This document shows, one piece after another, positions 43,461 to 52,175 of a DNA stretch of 64,000 bases (position 1 is the stretch's first letter; every line of letters begins with the position of its first letter). This DNA comes from Actinomycetota bacterium (GTDB taxonomy: Bacteria > Actinomycetota > Acidimicrobiia > Acidimicrobiales > Ilumatobacteraceae): assembly GCA_016871395.1 (NCBI GenBank), contig VFYV01000002.1:62001-126000 (forward strand), written 5' to 3'. The translations under genes and the position numbers were made by a program. Below the pieces are notes generated by a model, which had not been told where the DNA came from, searched no databases, and saw only the letters and a program-made list of their open reading frames with translations.

Positions 43461-44089
43461 CAGAAGGACCCCTCCGCGCCGCGATCGATGCCCTGGGAGA
43501 GGATCAGGTCCTCGTGCAGTTCCATCCAGACGTCGTGGAAGGACCCACACATGACTCCCGTGAACATGTTCGTCCGACCAGCAACGACCGCCTCGCACGT
43601 GCCGGCCAGACGCGGCACGTACGGAGAGAGTCGAGCGAGGATGCCGCTCATGACGGTCACCACCGGTGCCGCATCACCATGGAGGTCGACCAGGCGCCTC
43701 ACGACCTGGTGGTCGTAGGCCTGGTCGGAGTGGTCGTTCGGTGCGCCATCGCGCAACTGCCAGTCTCCGCACAGCGTCTTGAATGCCGTGTTCAACTCGA
43801 GGAAGTCGCGATAGTGCGGCTTCATCGCACCAAGATCGATCCGCGCGACGTCGGCGGCCAACACCTTGGGATGTTCAGCCTTGCCCGCCGGGGTCAACTG
43901 CCACAGCGACCGCGCCTCACGAAACATGGCCCACTCTGCGGCCGCGAGATCGGCAAGGTGTCCTTCGATTTCGGCGTGCTCGAGAGCGGTCATTTCCGCC
44001 AGAGTCTCACTCTTCGCGAAGCCTTTGATGCGCAGGGCGTGATGGGTCAAGAAGCGGGCATCGTGGGTGATGTTGCGCTCAGAAGACAT
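43460..44089 (-). CDS. Winged-helix-like protein upstream of dapA
   Basis: A 209 aa soluble protein. The first ~80 residues look like a winged helix (THHALRIKGFAKSETLAEMTALEHAEIEGHLADLAAAEW...LWQLTPAGKAEH). The C-terminal helical part contains DFLELNTAFKTLCGDWQLRDGAPNDHSD. From memory, similar domains occur in actinobacterial MarR-like proteins and beside PEP-utilising enzymes. No known function is assigned. ATG at 44089 chosen because the frame before it enters the divergent ddl promoter. It is coupled to dapA by TGATG. Confidence 0.65.
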   Translation of the reverse strand: MSSERNITHDARFLTHHALRIKGFAKSETLAEMTALEHAEIEGHLADLAAAEWAMFREARSLWQLTPAGKAEHPKVLAADVARIDLGAMKPHYRDFLELNTAFKTLCGDWQLRDGAPNDHSDQAYDHQVVRRLVDLHGDAAPVVTVMSGILARLSPYVPRLAGTCEAVVAGRTNMFTGVMCGSFHDVWMELHEDLILSQGIDRGAEGSF

Positions 44090-44144
44090 ACCGCCCCAGC
44101 GTAGTGCCCACGCCCGACCCCCGACCGACCTGTATGTTCGGGAC

Positions 44145-45230
44145 GTGGACGATTCGGGAGCGAGCACCTCGCGCACGACACTGATCGTCGTCTTCGGGGG
44201 ACAATCCGCCGAGCACGACATCAGTTGCGTCACCGCCGCTCATGTCATGCGGGCCATAGATCGCGACCGTTACAACCTGCTGGCCATTGGAATCGACCGC
44301 TCCGGAGGTTGGCACCTCGCCGAGGCGGCCATGGCCGCCCTCGATCGCGAGCCCGATCATCCCGTGCCATTGGAGGCCACGGGCCGCGAGGTTTCCTCGG
44401 TCCCCGTTCTTCATGCCGCGGCCTCCACCGGACCCGTCGTCGTGATGCCCCTGTTGCACGGTCCGCTCGGTGAGGACGGAACCATCCAGGGAATGCTCGA
44501 CCTGCTCGACCTGCCTTATGTCGGCTCCGGCGTGCTCGGTTCGGCCGTGAGCATGGACAAAGCCATGACGAAGAACCTGCTGGCGTCATTCGGAATTCCC
44601 CAACCTCGTTTCGTCGCTCTTCGCGACCACGAGGTGACGCCATCGCGTCTCGACGAGGTGGCCGCCACCTTGGGTCTGCCGTTGTTCGTGAAGCCGGCGA
44701 ACATGGGCTCGTCGGTGGGCGTGGCCAAGGTGTCGACGATCGAGGAGCTGGCTCCCTGCGCACGGGCCGCTCTTTCCTACGACGAGTGGATCGTGTGCGA
44801 GGAAGCCATCGTCGGTCGCGAAATCGAGGTGGCGGTGCTGGGCAACATCGATCCCATGGCCAGCGTGGCCGGCGAGGTCATCCCGGGTAATGACTTTTAC
44901 GACTACGAAGACAAGTACGTCACCGACGGGGCGAGGCTCGTGATCCCGGCCGATCTCGACGAGAGGCACAGTGACGAGGTGCGTGCTCTCGCAGTGCGAA
45001 TCTTCGCCCTGTTGCGATGTGAGGGTCTCGCACGGGTGGATTTTTTCTACGAGCCCGACGGTCGCGGTTTTCTCTGTAACGAGATCAACACCATGCCCGG
45101 GTTCACGCCGATCTCCATGTACCCGAACCTGTGGCGAGCCTCGGGAGTGTCCTACCCCGAACTCGTCGATCGCTTGGTGAACTTGGCCCTCGAGCGTCAT
45201 TCACGTCGACGACGCAACACCGCACGCTGA
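44145..45230 (+). CDS. ddl: D-alanine--D-alanine ligase
   Basis: A 361 aa ATP-grasp ligase making the D-Ala-D-Ala of peptidoglycan. VVFGGQSAEHDISCVTA, MPLLHGPLGEDGTIQGML, the lysine/glycine segment FVKPANMGSSVGV and metal-binding CNEINTMPGFT are all present. The GTG at 44145 starts just before the family N-terminus; no better ATG exists. It is divergent from the dapA operon with 55 bases between. Its last 34 bases overlap the convergent TetR gene. Confidence 0.92.
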   Translation: MDDSGASTSRTTLIVVFGGQSAEHDISCVTAAHVMRAIDRDRYNLLAIGIDRSGGWHLAEAAMAALDREPDHPVPLEATGREVSSVPVLHAAASTGPVVVMPLLHGPLGEDGTIQGMLDLLDLPYVGSGVLGSAVSMDKAMTKNLLASFGIPQPRFVALRDHEVTPSRLDEVAATLGLPLFVKPANMGSSVGVAKVSTIEELAPCARAALSYDEWIVCEEAIVGREIEVAVLGNIDPMASVAGEVIPGNDFYDYEDKYVTDGARLVIPADLDERHSDEVRALAVRIFALLRCEGLARVDFFYEPDGRGFLCNEINTMPGFTPISMYPNLWRASGVSYPELVDRLVNLALERHSRRRRNTAR

Positions 45231-45838
45231 TCGACTCCGACCTCTCCGTGGGGTGCGAGCGCGGCGCGCAGGAAATCGACCAGTTCGTCGCGTAGACGAC
45301 GAAGGCCGGCAATGTCGGCGTTCCATCCCACGACCCGCAACGCTTCGGGTTCGGTGGCGATCCCGGTGACGGTGGCATAGGCCAGGGCCACGATCAGACC
45401 GGGATCGGCCCGGCGCAGTCGACCGGCCTCCATCTCGGTCTTCATCCAATTCATCGATCGCTCGATGAGGGGCCGCAAGGAGTCGGTCAATCGTTCCGAC
45501 GACTCCGTTGGCAGGCGACTGATCTCGCGCACCAAACCGAGCAACGACGGCCGGCGTACCGCGGGTCGAAACACTGCCTTGATCACCGCCTCCATGCGAT
45601 CGAGGGGATCGTCGGACGCCGAACGAATCGCCGCCTCCACGACCACGGTCAACTCGACCGCGGTTTCGGCCAGAACCTCTTGGACCAATTCGTCCTTGGT
45701 CGAAAACCAGTACAAGACGGTCTGCTTGGCCACCCCCACTTCGGCGGCGATCTGGTCCAGGCTGACCGCGTCAAAGCCCCGATGTCCGAACAGGTTGCCC
45801 GCCACTTCCAGGATCGCTTGTCGGGTCTGACGAGCCAC
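45197..45838 (-). CDS. TetR family transcriptional regulator
   Basis: A 213 aa TetR repressor. The helix-turn-helix is VSLDQIAAEVGVAKQTVLYWFSTKDELVQEV (residues ~25-55), with an N-terminal helix typical of the family. GGAAGAG precedes the GTG start. It is divergent from the reductase-HAD/LarA-like operon, and a long palindrome lies between them, so it very likely represses that operon and itself. The ligand may be a fatty acyl-CoA or lipid, judging from the regulated genes. Confidence 0.92.
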   Translation of the reverse strand: MARQTRQAILEVAGNLFGHRGFDAVSLDQIAAEVGVAKQTVLYWFSTKDELVQEVLAETAVELTVVVEAAIRSASDDPLDRMEAVIKAVFRPAVRRPSLLGLVREISRLPTESSERLTDSLRPLIERSMNWMKTEMEAGRLRRADPGLIVALAYATVTGIATEPEALRVVGWNADIAGLRRLRDELVDFLRAALAPHGEVGVDQRAVLRRRRE

Positions 45839-45867
45839 GGGACTCTTCCTACCAAAAAACGGGACCT

Positions 45868-45889
45868 TTCTCTACCATTTGGTAGAGAA
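45868..45889. promoter_or_regulatory. Palindromic operator, probable TetR binding site
   Basis: Perfect 10-bp arms TTCTCTACCA and TGGTAGAGAA flank a TT centre, 30 bases upstream of the TetR GTG and 19 bases upstream of the reductase GTG. A second partial half-site (CTACCAAA) lies at 45849-45856. Position and symmetry are those of an autoregulatory TetR operator. Confidence 0.75.
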
Positions 45890-45907
45890 TTGTGCTTCAA
45901 TGGGCGC

Positions 45908-48295
45908 GTGATCGCCGATCGCCTCGCGGGACAACGCATTGCCATCACCGGCGCCACGGGTTTCGTCGGCACGGCGCTGGTCGAACGCCTCCTGCGTGCC
46001 GTGCCCGGCTGCGAGGTGGTGCTGCTCGTGCGAAACGGTCGTCGTACGTCGGCGGCCGATCGCGTGCGCAAGGAGATCCTCAAGAACAACGCCTTCGATC
46101 GCCTCCGCATCGAGTTGGGCGCAGACTTCGACGACACGATGTCCCGCCGCTTGTCGGTGGTGGCCGGCGACGTGAGCACCGACGGTTTGGGTCTGAACGA
46201 TGCCGACCGCGCGACGTTCACCTCGTGCGATGTCGTCATCCACTCGGCAGCCAGCGTGTCGTTCGACTCCCCGCTCGACAGCGCCGTCGAGGTGAATCTG
46301 CTCGGTCCGACGCGCATCGCCAAACTCTTGAACGAGCAGGGCCCACGCGCCGACGGAACGTTCTCACATCTGGTGGCGGTCAGCACCTGTTACGTCGCGG
46401 GCAATCGGCGCGGTAGCGCTCCCGAGGAATTGGTCAGCGCGGGTCCTTTCGACATCGGATTGGATTGGCGCACCGAGGTGTCGGCGGCGCGTCGCTTGCG
46501 CGGAGACACCGAAGCTGCCAGTCGCCAAGCCGGGAACCTCGCGCGGTTCCGATCGCAGGCTCGAGGTGAACTCGGGGCCGCCGGGGCACCGGCTCTGGCC
46601 GAAAAGACCGAACAATTGCGCGAGAGGTGGGTGAAGGATCGCTTGATCGAAGCCGGCCGCACCCGCGCGGCCAGCGTCGGATGGCCTGATGCCTATGCGT
46701 TCACCAAGGCCTTGGGTGAGCAGGCCCTCACCGAGTCGAAGGGCGCGGTGCCCGTGAGCATCGTGCGTCCATCGATCATCGAGTCCGCTTTGGCCGAACC
46801 ATCACCGGGTTGGATTCGCGGCTTTCGCATGGCCGAACCCGTCATCATCTCGTACGCACGGGGACTGCTCGACCAGTTCCCCGGCGTGCCCGAGGGAACC
46901 GTCGACGTCATTCCGGTCGACATCGTGGTGGCCACCATCATCGCCGTGGCCGCACTCGGACCCACCGAGGCACCCGCCATCACTCAGGTCGCCTCCGGGT
47001 CGACCAACCCGCTGAAATACCGCACTCTCGTCGACAACGTCCGGGATTGGTTCACCGAACACCCCATCTACGACTCGCAAGGCCAACCCATCGTGGTCCC
47101 CGATTGGAAGTTCCCCGGACGAGGGGCCGTCGAGAAGCAGTTGACCCGGGCCAAGGGTCTGATCACTCGGGGCGAGAAGGTGCTGCAGGCACTTCCGTTG
47201 CGCGGGGCGCAAGCGGAATGGTCGGCGAAGCTGGAGGATCGTCGAAACGATGTCGAACGCGCCTTGGAATACGTCGAGTTGTACGGGCTCTACACCGAGT
47301 GCGAGGCCATCTATTCGGTGGACAATTTGCTCCGTATCCACGACCGCCTCGATGAGAGCGATCGGGCGAACTTCTGCGTCGACCCTCGTGTCGTCGACTG
47401 GCCCACGTACATCTCCACCATTCACTTGCCGTCGATCGTGTTGCACAGCCGCGTCAAAACCACGCCAGGCAAGATCGTCGTCGGGCGGGCCGATCGATTG
47501 CGCAAACAGGTGCTCGACCCTCGCCGCCAGGTCGCCGCGTTCGATCTGGAAAACACCTTGATCGCCAGCAACGTGGTCGAGAGTTACTCGTGGTTGGCCA
47601 CTCGGCGCCTCAACTCCCCCGAACGCTTGCGATACTTGGTGCGCACCCTGCGTGAAGCCCCGTCCCTGCTCTCCATGGATCGCAAGGATCGCTCGGACTT
47701 CTTGCGCTACTTCTACCGCCGTTACGAGGACGCCCCCGTAGAGCAGATCGACGCCGATGCTCGCGAGCTGTTGGCGCAATTGACCATGACCAAGAGTTTC
47801 CCCGCCGGTCTGCGCCGCGTGCGCGAACATCGCGCTCTCGGACACCGCACCATTCTGATCACCGGAGCAATGAACTTCGCCGTCGAGGGTCTGCGTCCCC
47901 TGTTCGACGAGATCGTGGCCGCCGAGATGACCGTGCGCGCCGATGGCACGTACTCAGGTGAGTTGTCGCGCGTGCCACCAACCGGAGAAACACGCGCGCA
48001 GGTCTTGGCCGATTATTGCGCGTCCGAGGGCTTCCGCCTCGAGGAGTCCGTCGCCTACGCCGACTCGAGTAGCGATCTGCCCATGCTCGAAGCGGTGGGA
48101 TTCCCGGTGGCCGTCAACCCCGAGACGCGCCTGGCCGCCATCGCCCGCAAACGCGGCTGGCTCGTCGAGAATTGGGAGAGGGCCGCCGGAGGACCCCGTC
48201 CCCTTCTTCCCATCGGCCCCCGACTGTCCGACGGCGAACAGAAACGTTTCACGATTCGGGACGGGCGCATCGGAACTCGACGGAGCAATCGATGA
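45908..48295 (+). CDS. Fatty acyl-CoA reductase fused to a HAD-IB phosphatase-like domain
   Basis: A 795 aa bifunctional-looking protein. Residues ~1-530 are an NAD-binding-4/SDR reductase: TGATGFVG (14-21), STCYVAG, and Y263/K267 in DAYAFTKALGEQ. This kind reduces fatty acyl-CoA to aldehyde or alcohol. Residues ~540-770 are a HAD-IB domain: D546-L-E548-N-T550 as motif I, then LITGAMNF, and ADSSSDLPMLEAVG as motif IV. The usual second Asp of motif I is Glu548, and the usual motif III Lys appears as Arg (TGETRAQ). GTG start at 45908; the frame upstream overlaps the operator and TetR gene. The stop overlaps the next ATG (ATGA). Confidence 0.88.
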   Translation: MIADRLAGQRIAITGATGFVGTALVERLLRAVPGCEVVLLVRNGRRTSAADRVRKEILKNNAFDRLRIELGADFDDTMSRRLSVVAGDVSTDGLGLNDADRATFTSCDVVIHSAASVSFDSPLDSAVEVNLLGPTRIAKLLNEQGPRADGTFSHLVAVSTCYVAGNRRGSAPEELVSAGPFDIGLDWRTEVSAARRLRGDTEAASRQAGNLARFRSQARGELGAAGAPALAEKTEQLRERWVKDRLIEAGRTRAASVGWPDAYAFTKALGEQALTESKGAVPVSIVRPSIIESALAEPSPGWIRGFRMAEPVIISYARGLLDQFPGVPEGTVDVIPVDIVVATIIAVAALGPTEAPAITQVASGSTNPLKYRTLVDNVRDWFTEHPIYDSQGQPIVVPDWKFPGRGAVEKQLTRAKGLITRGEKVLQALPLRGAQAEWSAKLEDRRNDVERALEYVELYGLYTECEAIYSVDNLLRIHDRLDESDRANFCVDPRVVDWPTYISTIHLPSIVLHSRVKTTPGKIVVGRADRLRKQVLDPRRQVAAFDLENTLIASNVVESYSWLATRRLNSPERLRYLVRTLREAPSLLSMDRKDRSDFLRYFYRRYEDAPVEQIDADARELLAQLTMTKSFPAGLRRVREHRALGHRTILITGAMNFAVEGLRPLFDEIVAAEMTVRADGTYSGELSRVPPTGETRAQVLADYCASEGFRLEESVAYADSSSDLPMLEAVGFPVAVNPETRLAAIARKRGWLVENWERAAGGPRPLLPIGPRLSDGEQKRFTIRDGRIGTRRSNR

Positions 48296-49509
48296 AAGCT
48301 CTGCGAATTTCGCGCAAGACCGGCAAGTTCGCCGTGGCCCGGCTGGTGAGCCCCGTCAGTGCGCTCGGGGCGGCCAAGTTCGGACCCCTTTCCCTTGTCG
48401 ACGACGACGCCCCCGTTTTGCCCGATGCCGACGGCTGGCATCGCATGACACCTCGCCTCACCGGCATCTGCGGAAGCGATCTGTCGTTGGTCGAGGGCCA
48501 TGCCTCCACCTACTTCGACGATTGGGTGTCGTTCCCGTTCGTGCCCGGCCACGAAGTGGTGGCCGATTGCGATGACGGACGACGAGTGGTGCTCGAACCG
48601 GTCCTCGGACACGCATCGCGGGGGCTGGCTCTTCCTTTCGATGGCGCCGCTCCCGGCGACGGCGACGACTACGCCCATTTGGTGAGCGGGTGCCTCGACC
48701 CCGGAATTCAAACCGGCTTTTGCCGTTCGACGGGTGGTGGCTGGGCCACCGAATTGATCGCCCACGACAGCCAACTGCATGCCATCCCCGATTCGATGTC
48801 GGACGAGCAGGCGGTGCTCGTGGAGCCGGCCGCCGGTGGTATCCATGCCGCGTTGGCCACCTGGCCGGCGGTCTCGGCCGCCCTCGCCCGCGGCGAGACT
48901 CCGGTGGTTGCGGTGCTTGGTGCCGGAACCATGGGGCTGTGCTCCATCGCCGGTCTACGTCGCTACGTGCCCAACGTTCGAATCCTCGTCGGCGCTCGCT
49001 ACCCGCATCAGCAGGCTTTGGCCCGCTCGCTCGGTGCCGACACGGTGGTCCCGACACCGGAACTGTCACGAGCGGTCCGCCGAGAAGTGGGTTGCCACGT
49101 CGTGGGAGACCACCTCACCGGTGGATCGCATGCCACCATCGACGCAGTCGGCAACTCCGAGAGCATCGCCGAGTGTCTGCGCTTCACCCGCCCGCGCGGA
49201 CGCGTCGTGTTGTTGGGCATGCCCGCCGGGATCTCGTTGGACTTGACCGGATTGTGGCATCGCGAGACCGCCATCGTCGGTGCGTACACCTACGGGACCG
49301 AGCACCTACCCGACGGAACGAACAGGCACACGTTCGACCTCGCTATCGAAACGGCGGCCGAATGTCGACTCGAGCGTCTGGTCTCGGCGGCTTATCGACT
49401 CGAGGATTTTCATGATGCCATCGCCCACGCGGCCGCCGCCGGTCGCCGGGGTGCCGTGAAGATCGTGTTCGATCTGCGACACGATCGAAGCAAGAAGGAG
49501 AACAACTGA
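48292..49509 (+). CDS. Medium-chain (zinc-type) alcohol dehydrogenase lacking structural-zinc cysteines
   Basis: A 405 aa MDR-family dehydrogenase. The catalytic zinc region TGICGSD...GHEVV and VEPAAGG is kept, and the cofactor motif is GAGTMGL. The lobe that normally carries four zinc-binding cysteines reads VLGHASRGLALPFDGAAPGD and has none, so the structural zinc appears lost. Likely role: interconversion of alcohol and aldehyde made by the upstream reductase. It overlaps the genes on both sides (ATGA and TGATG), so all are translated together. Confidence 0.85.
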   Translation: MKALRISRKTGKFAVARLVSPVSALGAAKFGPLSLVDDDAPVLPDADGWHRMTPRLTGICGSDLSLVEGHASTYFDDWVSFPFVPGHEVVADCDDGRRVVLEPVLGHASRGLALPFDGAAPGDGDDYAHLVSGCLDPGIQTGFCRSTGGGWATELIAHDSQLHAIPDSMSDEQAVLVEPAAGGIHAALATWPAVSAALARGETPVVAVLGAGTMGLCSIAGLRRYVPNVRILVGARYPHQQALARSLGADTVVPTPELSRAVRREVGCHVVGDHLTGGSHATIDAVGNSESIAECLRFTRPRGRVVLLGMPAGISLDLTGLWHRETAIVGAYTYGTEHLPDGTNRHTFDLAIETAAECRLERLVSAAYRLEDFHDAIAHAAAAGRRGAVKIVFDLRHDRSKKENN

Positions 49510-51095
49510 TGCCCCGTCCGGGATTCGTCCTCGACGTCGACCGCTCGACGCCCCCGATTCTGTTCTGGCGGGGCGAGAACTTCTCGTTGGAGAAGTTGCC
49601 TGCTGGTCGCAGTCGCGTCATCTATGCGCCCGAACCTCTGCCGGCCATCGACGACGTGGACGGTGCGATCCACAACGCGTTGCTGAACCCCATCGATCAG
49701 GACCCACTGCCCTCTCTACTGTTCGCCGGCATGAGGCTCACCATCGCTTTCGACGACGTCAGCCTTCCGTTGCCCAAGATGCAGCGACCCGACATTCGTC
49801 AACGCGTCATCGAAGCCGTCCTCGACCTGGCCGCCACGGCCGGTGTCGACGACGTGCACATCATCGCGGCGCTCGCTTTACACCGACGTATGACCGAAGC
49901 CGAATTGCGCCACGCCGTCGGGGATCGTGTCTACGACGCGTTCGCTCCGCGCGGACTGCTGTATCAGCACGATGCCGAGGACCCCGACAATCTGTCGTAT
50001 CTCGGTACCACGCCGCACGGCGAGGAAGTCGAGATCAACAAGCGTGCCGCCGAGAGCGACCTTTTGGTCTACGTGAACATCAACCTGGTGGCCATGGACG
50101 GTGGATGGAAAAGCACCGCCACCGGCCTCGCCTCGTACAAGTCGCTACGCCACCACCACAACCCCGAAACGATGATCCACTCTCGCAGCTTCATGGATCA
50201 GCACCGCAGCGAATTGCACAAGAGCAACTGGCGTATGGGCAAGGTGTTGGTGGACAGCGGCGTGAAAGTGTTCCAGATCGAGACCACCTTGAACACCGAC
50301 ACCTTCCCGTCGCCGTTCGGTTTCCTGGCCAAACGCGAGTGGGAGTGGAAGCCGTCAGATCGCATGACTTACCTCGGTACCACCAAGGCGTTGAAGCGCA
50401 CGCCCCATCGGCTGGCGCGCAACATCTTCCACTCCATCGAGGCCCCGCACCAGATGACCAGCGTGCAGGCCGGCGAGGTGGAAGCCGTTCACCGCCTCAC
50501 CACTGAGCACGTGTACAAACAGCAACTGGTCGCAGTGAAGGGACAGACCGACATCTTGACGCTGGGCATCCCCTACATCAGCCCGTACAACGTGCATTCC
50601 ATCATGAATCCGATCCTGGTCATGTGCATGGGACTCGGCTACTACTTCAACATGTACCGAGGAATGCCCCTGGTGCGCGAGGGCGGAGTCATCATCATGA
50701 CCCATCCGACGCGACCCGAGTTCCACCCCGTTCATCATCCGTCGTACATCGATTTCTTCGAGCAGGTGTTGGCCGATACCACGGACCCTCATGTGATGTC
50801 ACAAAAGTGGGAGAAGCAGTACGCCGAGGACGAGTGGTACCGGCACCTGTATCGCACCACCTACGCGTATCACGGCGTTCACCCGTTCTACATGTGGTAC
50901 TGGGGAAGCCATGCGCTGCAGCACTGCGGACGAATCATCGTGGTCGGTGGCGACCCCAAGACGGTGCGTCGTCTCGGTTTTGTTCCCGCCTCCTCCATGG
51001 ACGACGCCCTCGAGATTGCCAGCGACGTCGTCGGTCGTACCCCGACCATCACCCACCTTCACACGCCGCCTCTGCTGGTCGCCGACGTCTCGTGA
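49509..51095 (+). CDS. LarA-like (nickel-pincer hydroxyacid racemase homologue, DUF2088) protein
   Basis: A 528 aa protein resembling LarA, the lactate racemase that uses a nickel-pincer nucleotide. FDDVSLPLP (81-89), H125 in ALHRR, K201 in DGGWKSTATGLAS and H217 correspond to the cofactor and nickel-contacting regions. Compared from memory with lactate racemase, the catalytic His174 position is Ile191 and Arg75 is Leu86. The protein is also longer than LarA (~425 aa). LarB, LarC and LarE, which make the cofactor, are not in the window. It is coupled to its neighbours; the substrate is probably lipid-related rather than lactate. Confidence 0.78.
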   Translation: MPRPGFVLDVDRSTPPILFWRGENFSLEKLPAGRSRVIYAPEPLPAIDDVDGAIHNALLNPIDQDPLPSLLFAGMRLTIAFDDVSLPLPKMQRPDIRQRVIEAVLDLAATAGVDDVHIIAALALHRRMTEAELRHAVGDRVYDAFAPRGLLYQHDAEDPDNLSYLGTTPHGEEVEINKRAAESDLLVYVNINLVAMDGGWKSTATGLASYKSLRHHHNPETMIHSRSFMDQHRSELHKSNWRMGKVLVDSGVKVFQIETTLNTDTFPSPFGFLAKREWEWKPSDRMTYLGTTKALKRTPHRLARNIFHSIEAPHQMTSVQAGEVEAVHRLTTEHVYKQQLVAVKGQTDILTLGIPYISPYNVHSIMNPILVMCMGLGYYFNMYRGMPLVREGGVIIMTHPTRPEFHPVHHPSYIDFFEQVLADTTDPHVMSQKWEKQYAEDEWYRHLYRTTYAYHGVHPFYMWYWGSHALQHCGRIIVVGGDPKTVRRLGFVPASSMDDALEIASDVVGRTPTITHLHTPPLLVADVS

Positions 51096-51099
51096 GACG

Positions 51100-52128
51100 A
51101 TGATGCCCCGCCGCGACGACGCCCCGTGGAAGCCCAGCAACCTGGCCAAAGCGGCCCGGTTCGGCGACCTCGTGGAGCGCCTCACCCGTCCCCTCATCGT
51201 TCGCTTCAACAAACGGGGCTTCCCGTACCTGCCTCCCACGGTGCCTCGGGGTGTCGAGGTGCCACCCGACGCGGCGACGCTCGGCGCGGATTACGACACC
51301 GAATGGGCTCGAGGCACCATCGCCTCGGCGGTTCGTCGCGGACTGGTGGAGGGTCCGGTGCGGCTGGCGGTGAAGGCAATCGCCAGCCCGTCGGTGCACG
51401 GGACCGACCGATTGAGCGATCTCGCCCGTCTCGACGAGGTCCCGCCGTTGATCTTCACGCCCAATCATCATTCGCACCTGGACACCGCGGTGATGGCCAT
51501 CGCCGTGCCAGAGCCGTGGCGATCCAAACTGGTGGTGGCCGCTGCCGCCGACTACTTCTTCGACAAACGATGGAAAGCGACCATGGCGGCGTTGGCCTTG
51601 AACGCCATCCCCATCGACCGCGAGGTAACCGGTCGCAAGTCGTCAGACATGATCCGCGATCTCATCAACGACGGCTGGAGTCTCGTGATCTATCCCGAGG
51701 GAGGTAGGTCACCCGACGGTTGGGGTCAGGACTTCAAGGGTGGCGCGGCGTACTTGTCGTCGCGAACCGGAGCGGCGGTGGTGCCGGTGTTCATCGACGG
51801 AACAGGTTCCATCTTCGGCAAGGGAATGAAGCGCCCGAAACGGGGCACCACCAAGGTGGTGTTCGGGCAGCCGCTACGAGCCGAAGACAGCGAGAACACT
51901 CGCCGGTTCTCGGCCCGCATCGAGCGCGCAGTCACAACCTTGGGTGACGAGTCATTGACCGATTATTGGAGTTCGCGCCAGCGAGCCGCCCGGCAGGAAA
52001 GCCCCAAGCTCAGTGGCCCGGAGTACACCGGATGGCGTCGCCAATGGGCGCTGTCCGAGCGACGTTCGATGGGCGACGTCGGTGAGCGTCGCCGACAGAA
52101 GCGCCGCTGGCCGGATCTCGGCGACTGA
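51100..52128 (+). CDS. 1-acyl-sn-glycerol-3-phosphate acyltransferase (PlsC-like)
   Basis: A 342 aa acyltransferase of the PlsC/LPLAT family. The catalytic motif is NHHSHLDT (H-x4-D) and the phosphate-binding motif is YPEGGRSPDG, spaced as usual. There is an N-terminal extension of ~100 residues and a basic C-terminus (RRRQKRRWP), which may help membrane contact. It starts five bases after the larA-like stop (ATGATG; either ATG could serve). It probably transfers an acyl group to a lysophospholipid or alcohol made by the operon's products. Confidence 0.88.
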   Translation: MMPRRDDAPWKPSNLAKAARFGDLVERLTRPLIVRFNKRGFPYLPPTVPRGVEVPPDAATLGADYDTEWARGTIASAVRRGLVEGPVRLAVKAIASPSVHGTDRLSDLARLDEVPPLIFTPNHHSHLDTAVMAIAVPEPWRSKLVVAAAADYFFDKRWKATMAALALNAIPIDREVTGRKSSDMIRDLINDGWSLVIYPEGGRSPDGWGQDFKGGAAYLSSRTGAAVVPVFIDGTGSIFGKGMKRPKRGTTKVVFGQPLRAEDSENTRRFSARIERAVTTLGDESLTDYWSSRQRAARQESPKLSGPEYTGWRRQWALSERRSMGDVGERRRQKRRWPDLGD

Positions 52129-52139
52129 CGTTTCAGTCG
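52122..52139 (+). terminator. Hairpin at the end of the reductase-LarA-PlsC operon
   Basis: Perfect 7-bp arms CGACTGA and TCAGTCG with a CGTT loop, overlapping the PlsC stop codon. The gap to the next (convergent) gene is short. This fits the end of the operon, though no T-tract follows. Confidence 0.5.
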
Positions 52140-52175
52140 GCGCTGCGGGCGTATCCCCACCAGGCTGACGTCCCC

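Noticed and set aside
45680..45907. Possible 76-codon N-terminal extension of the reductase-HAD protein
   Set aside because: It would be antisense to the TetR gene and translate the operator; the Rossmann fold begins naturally after the GTG at 45908.
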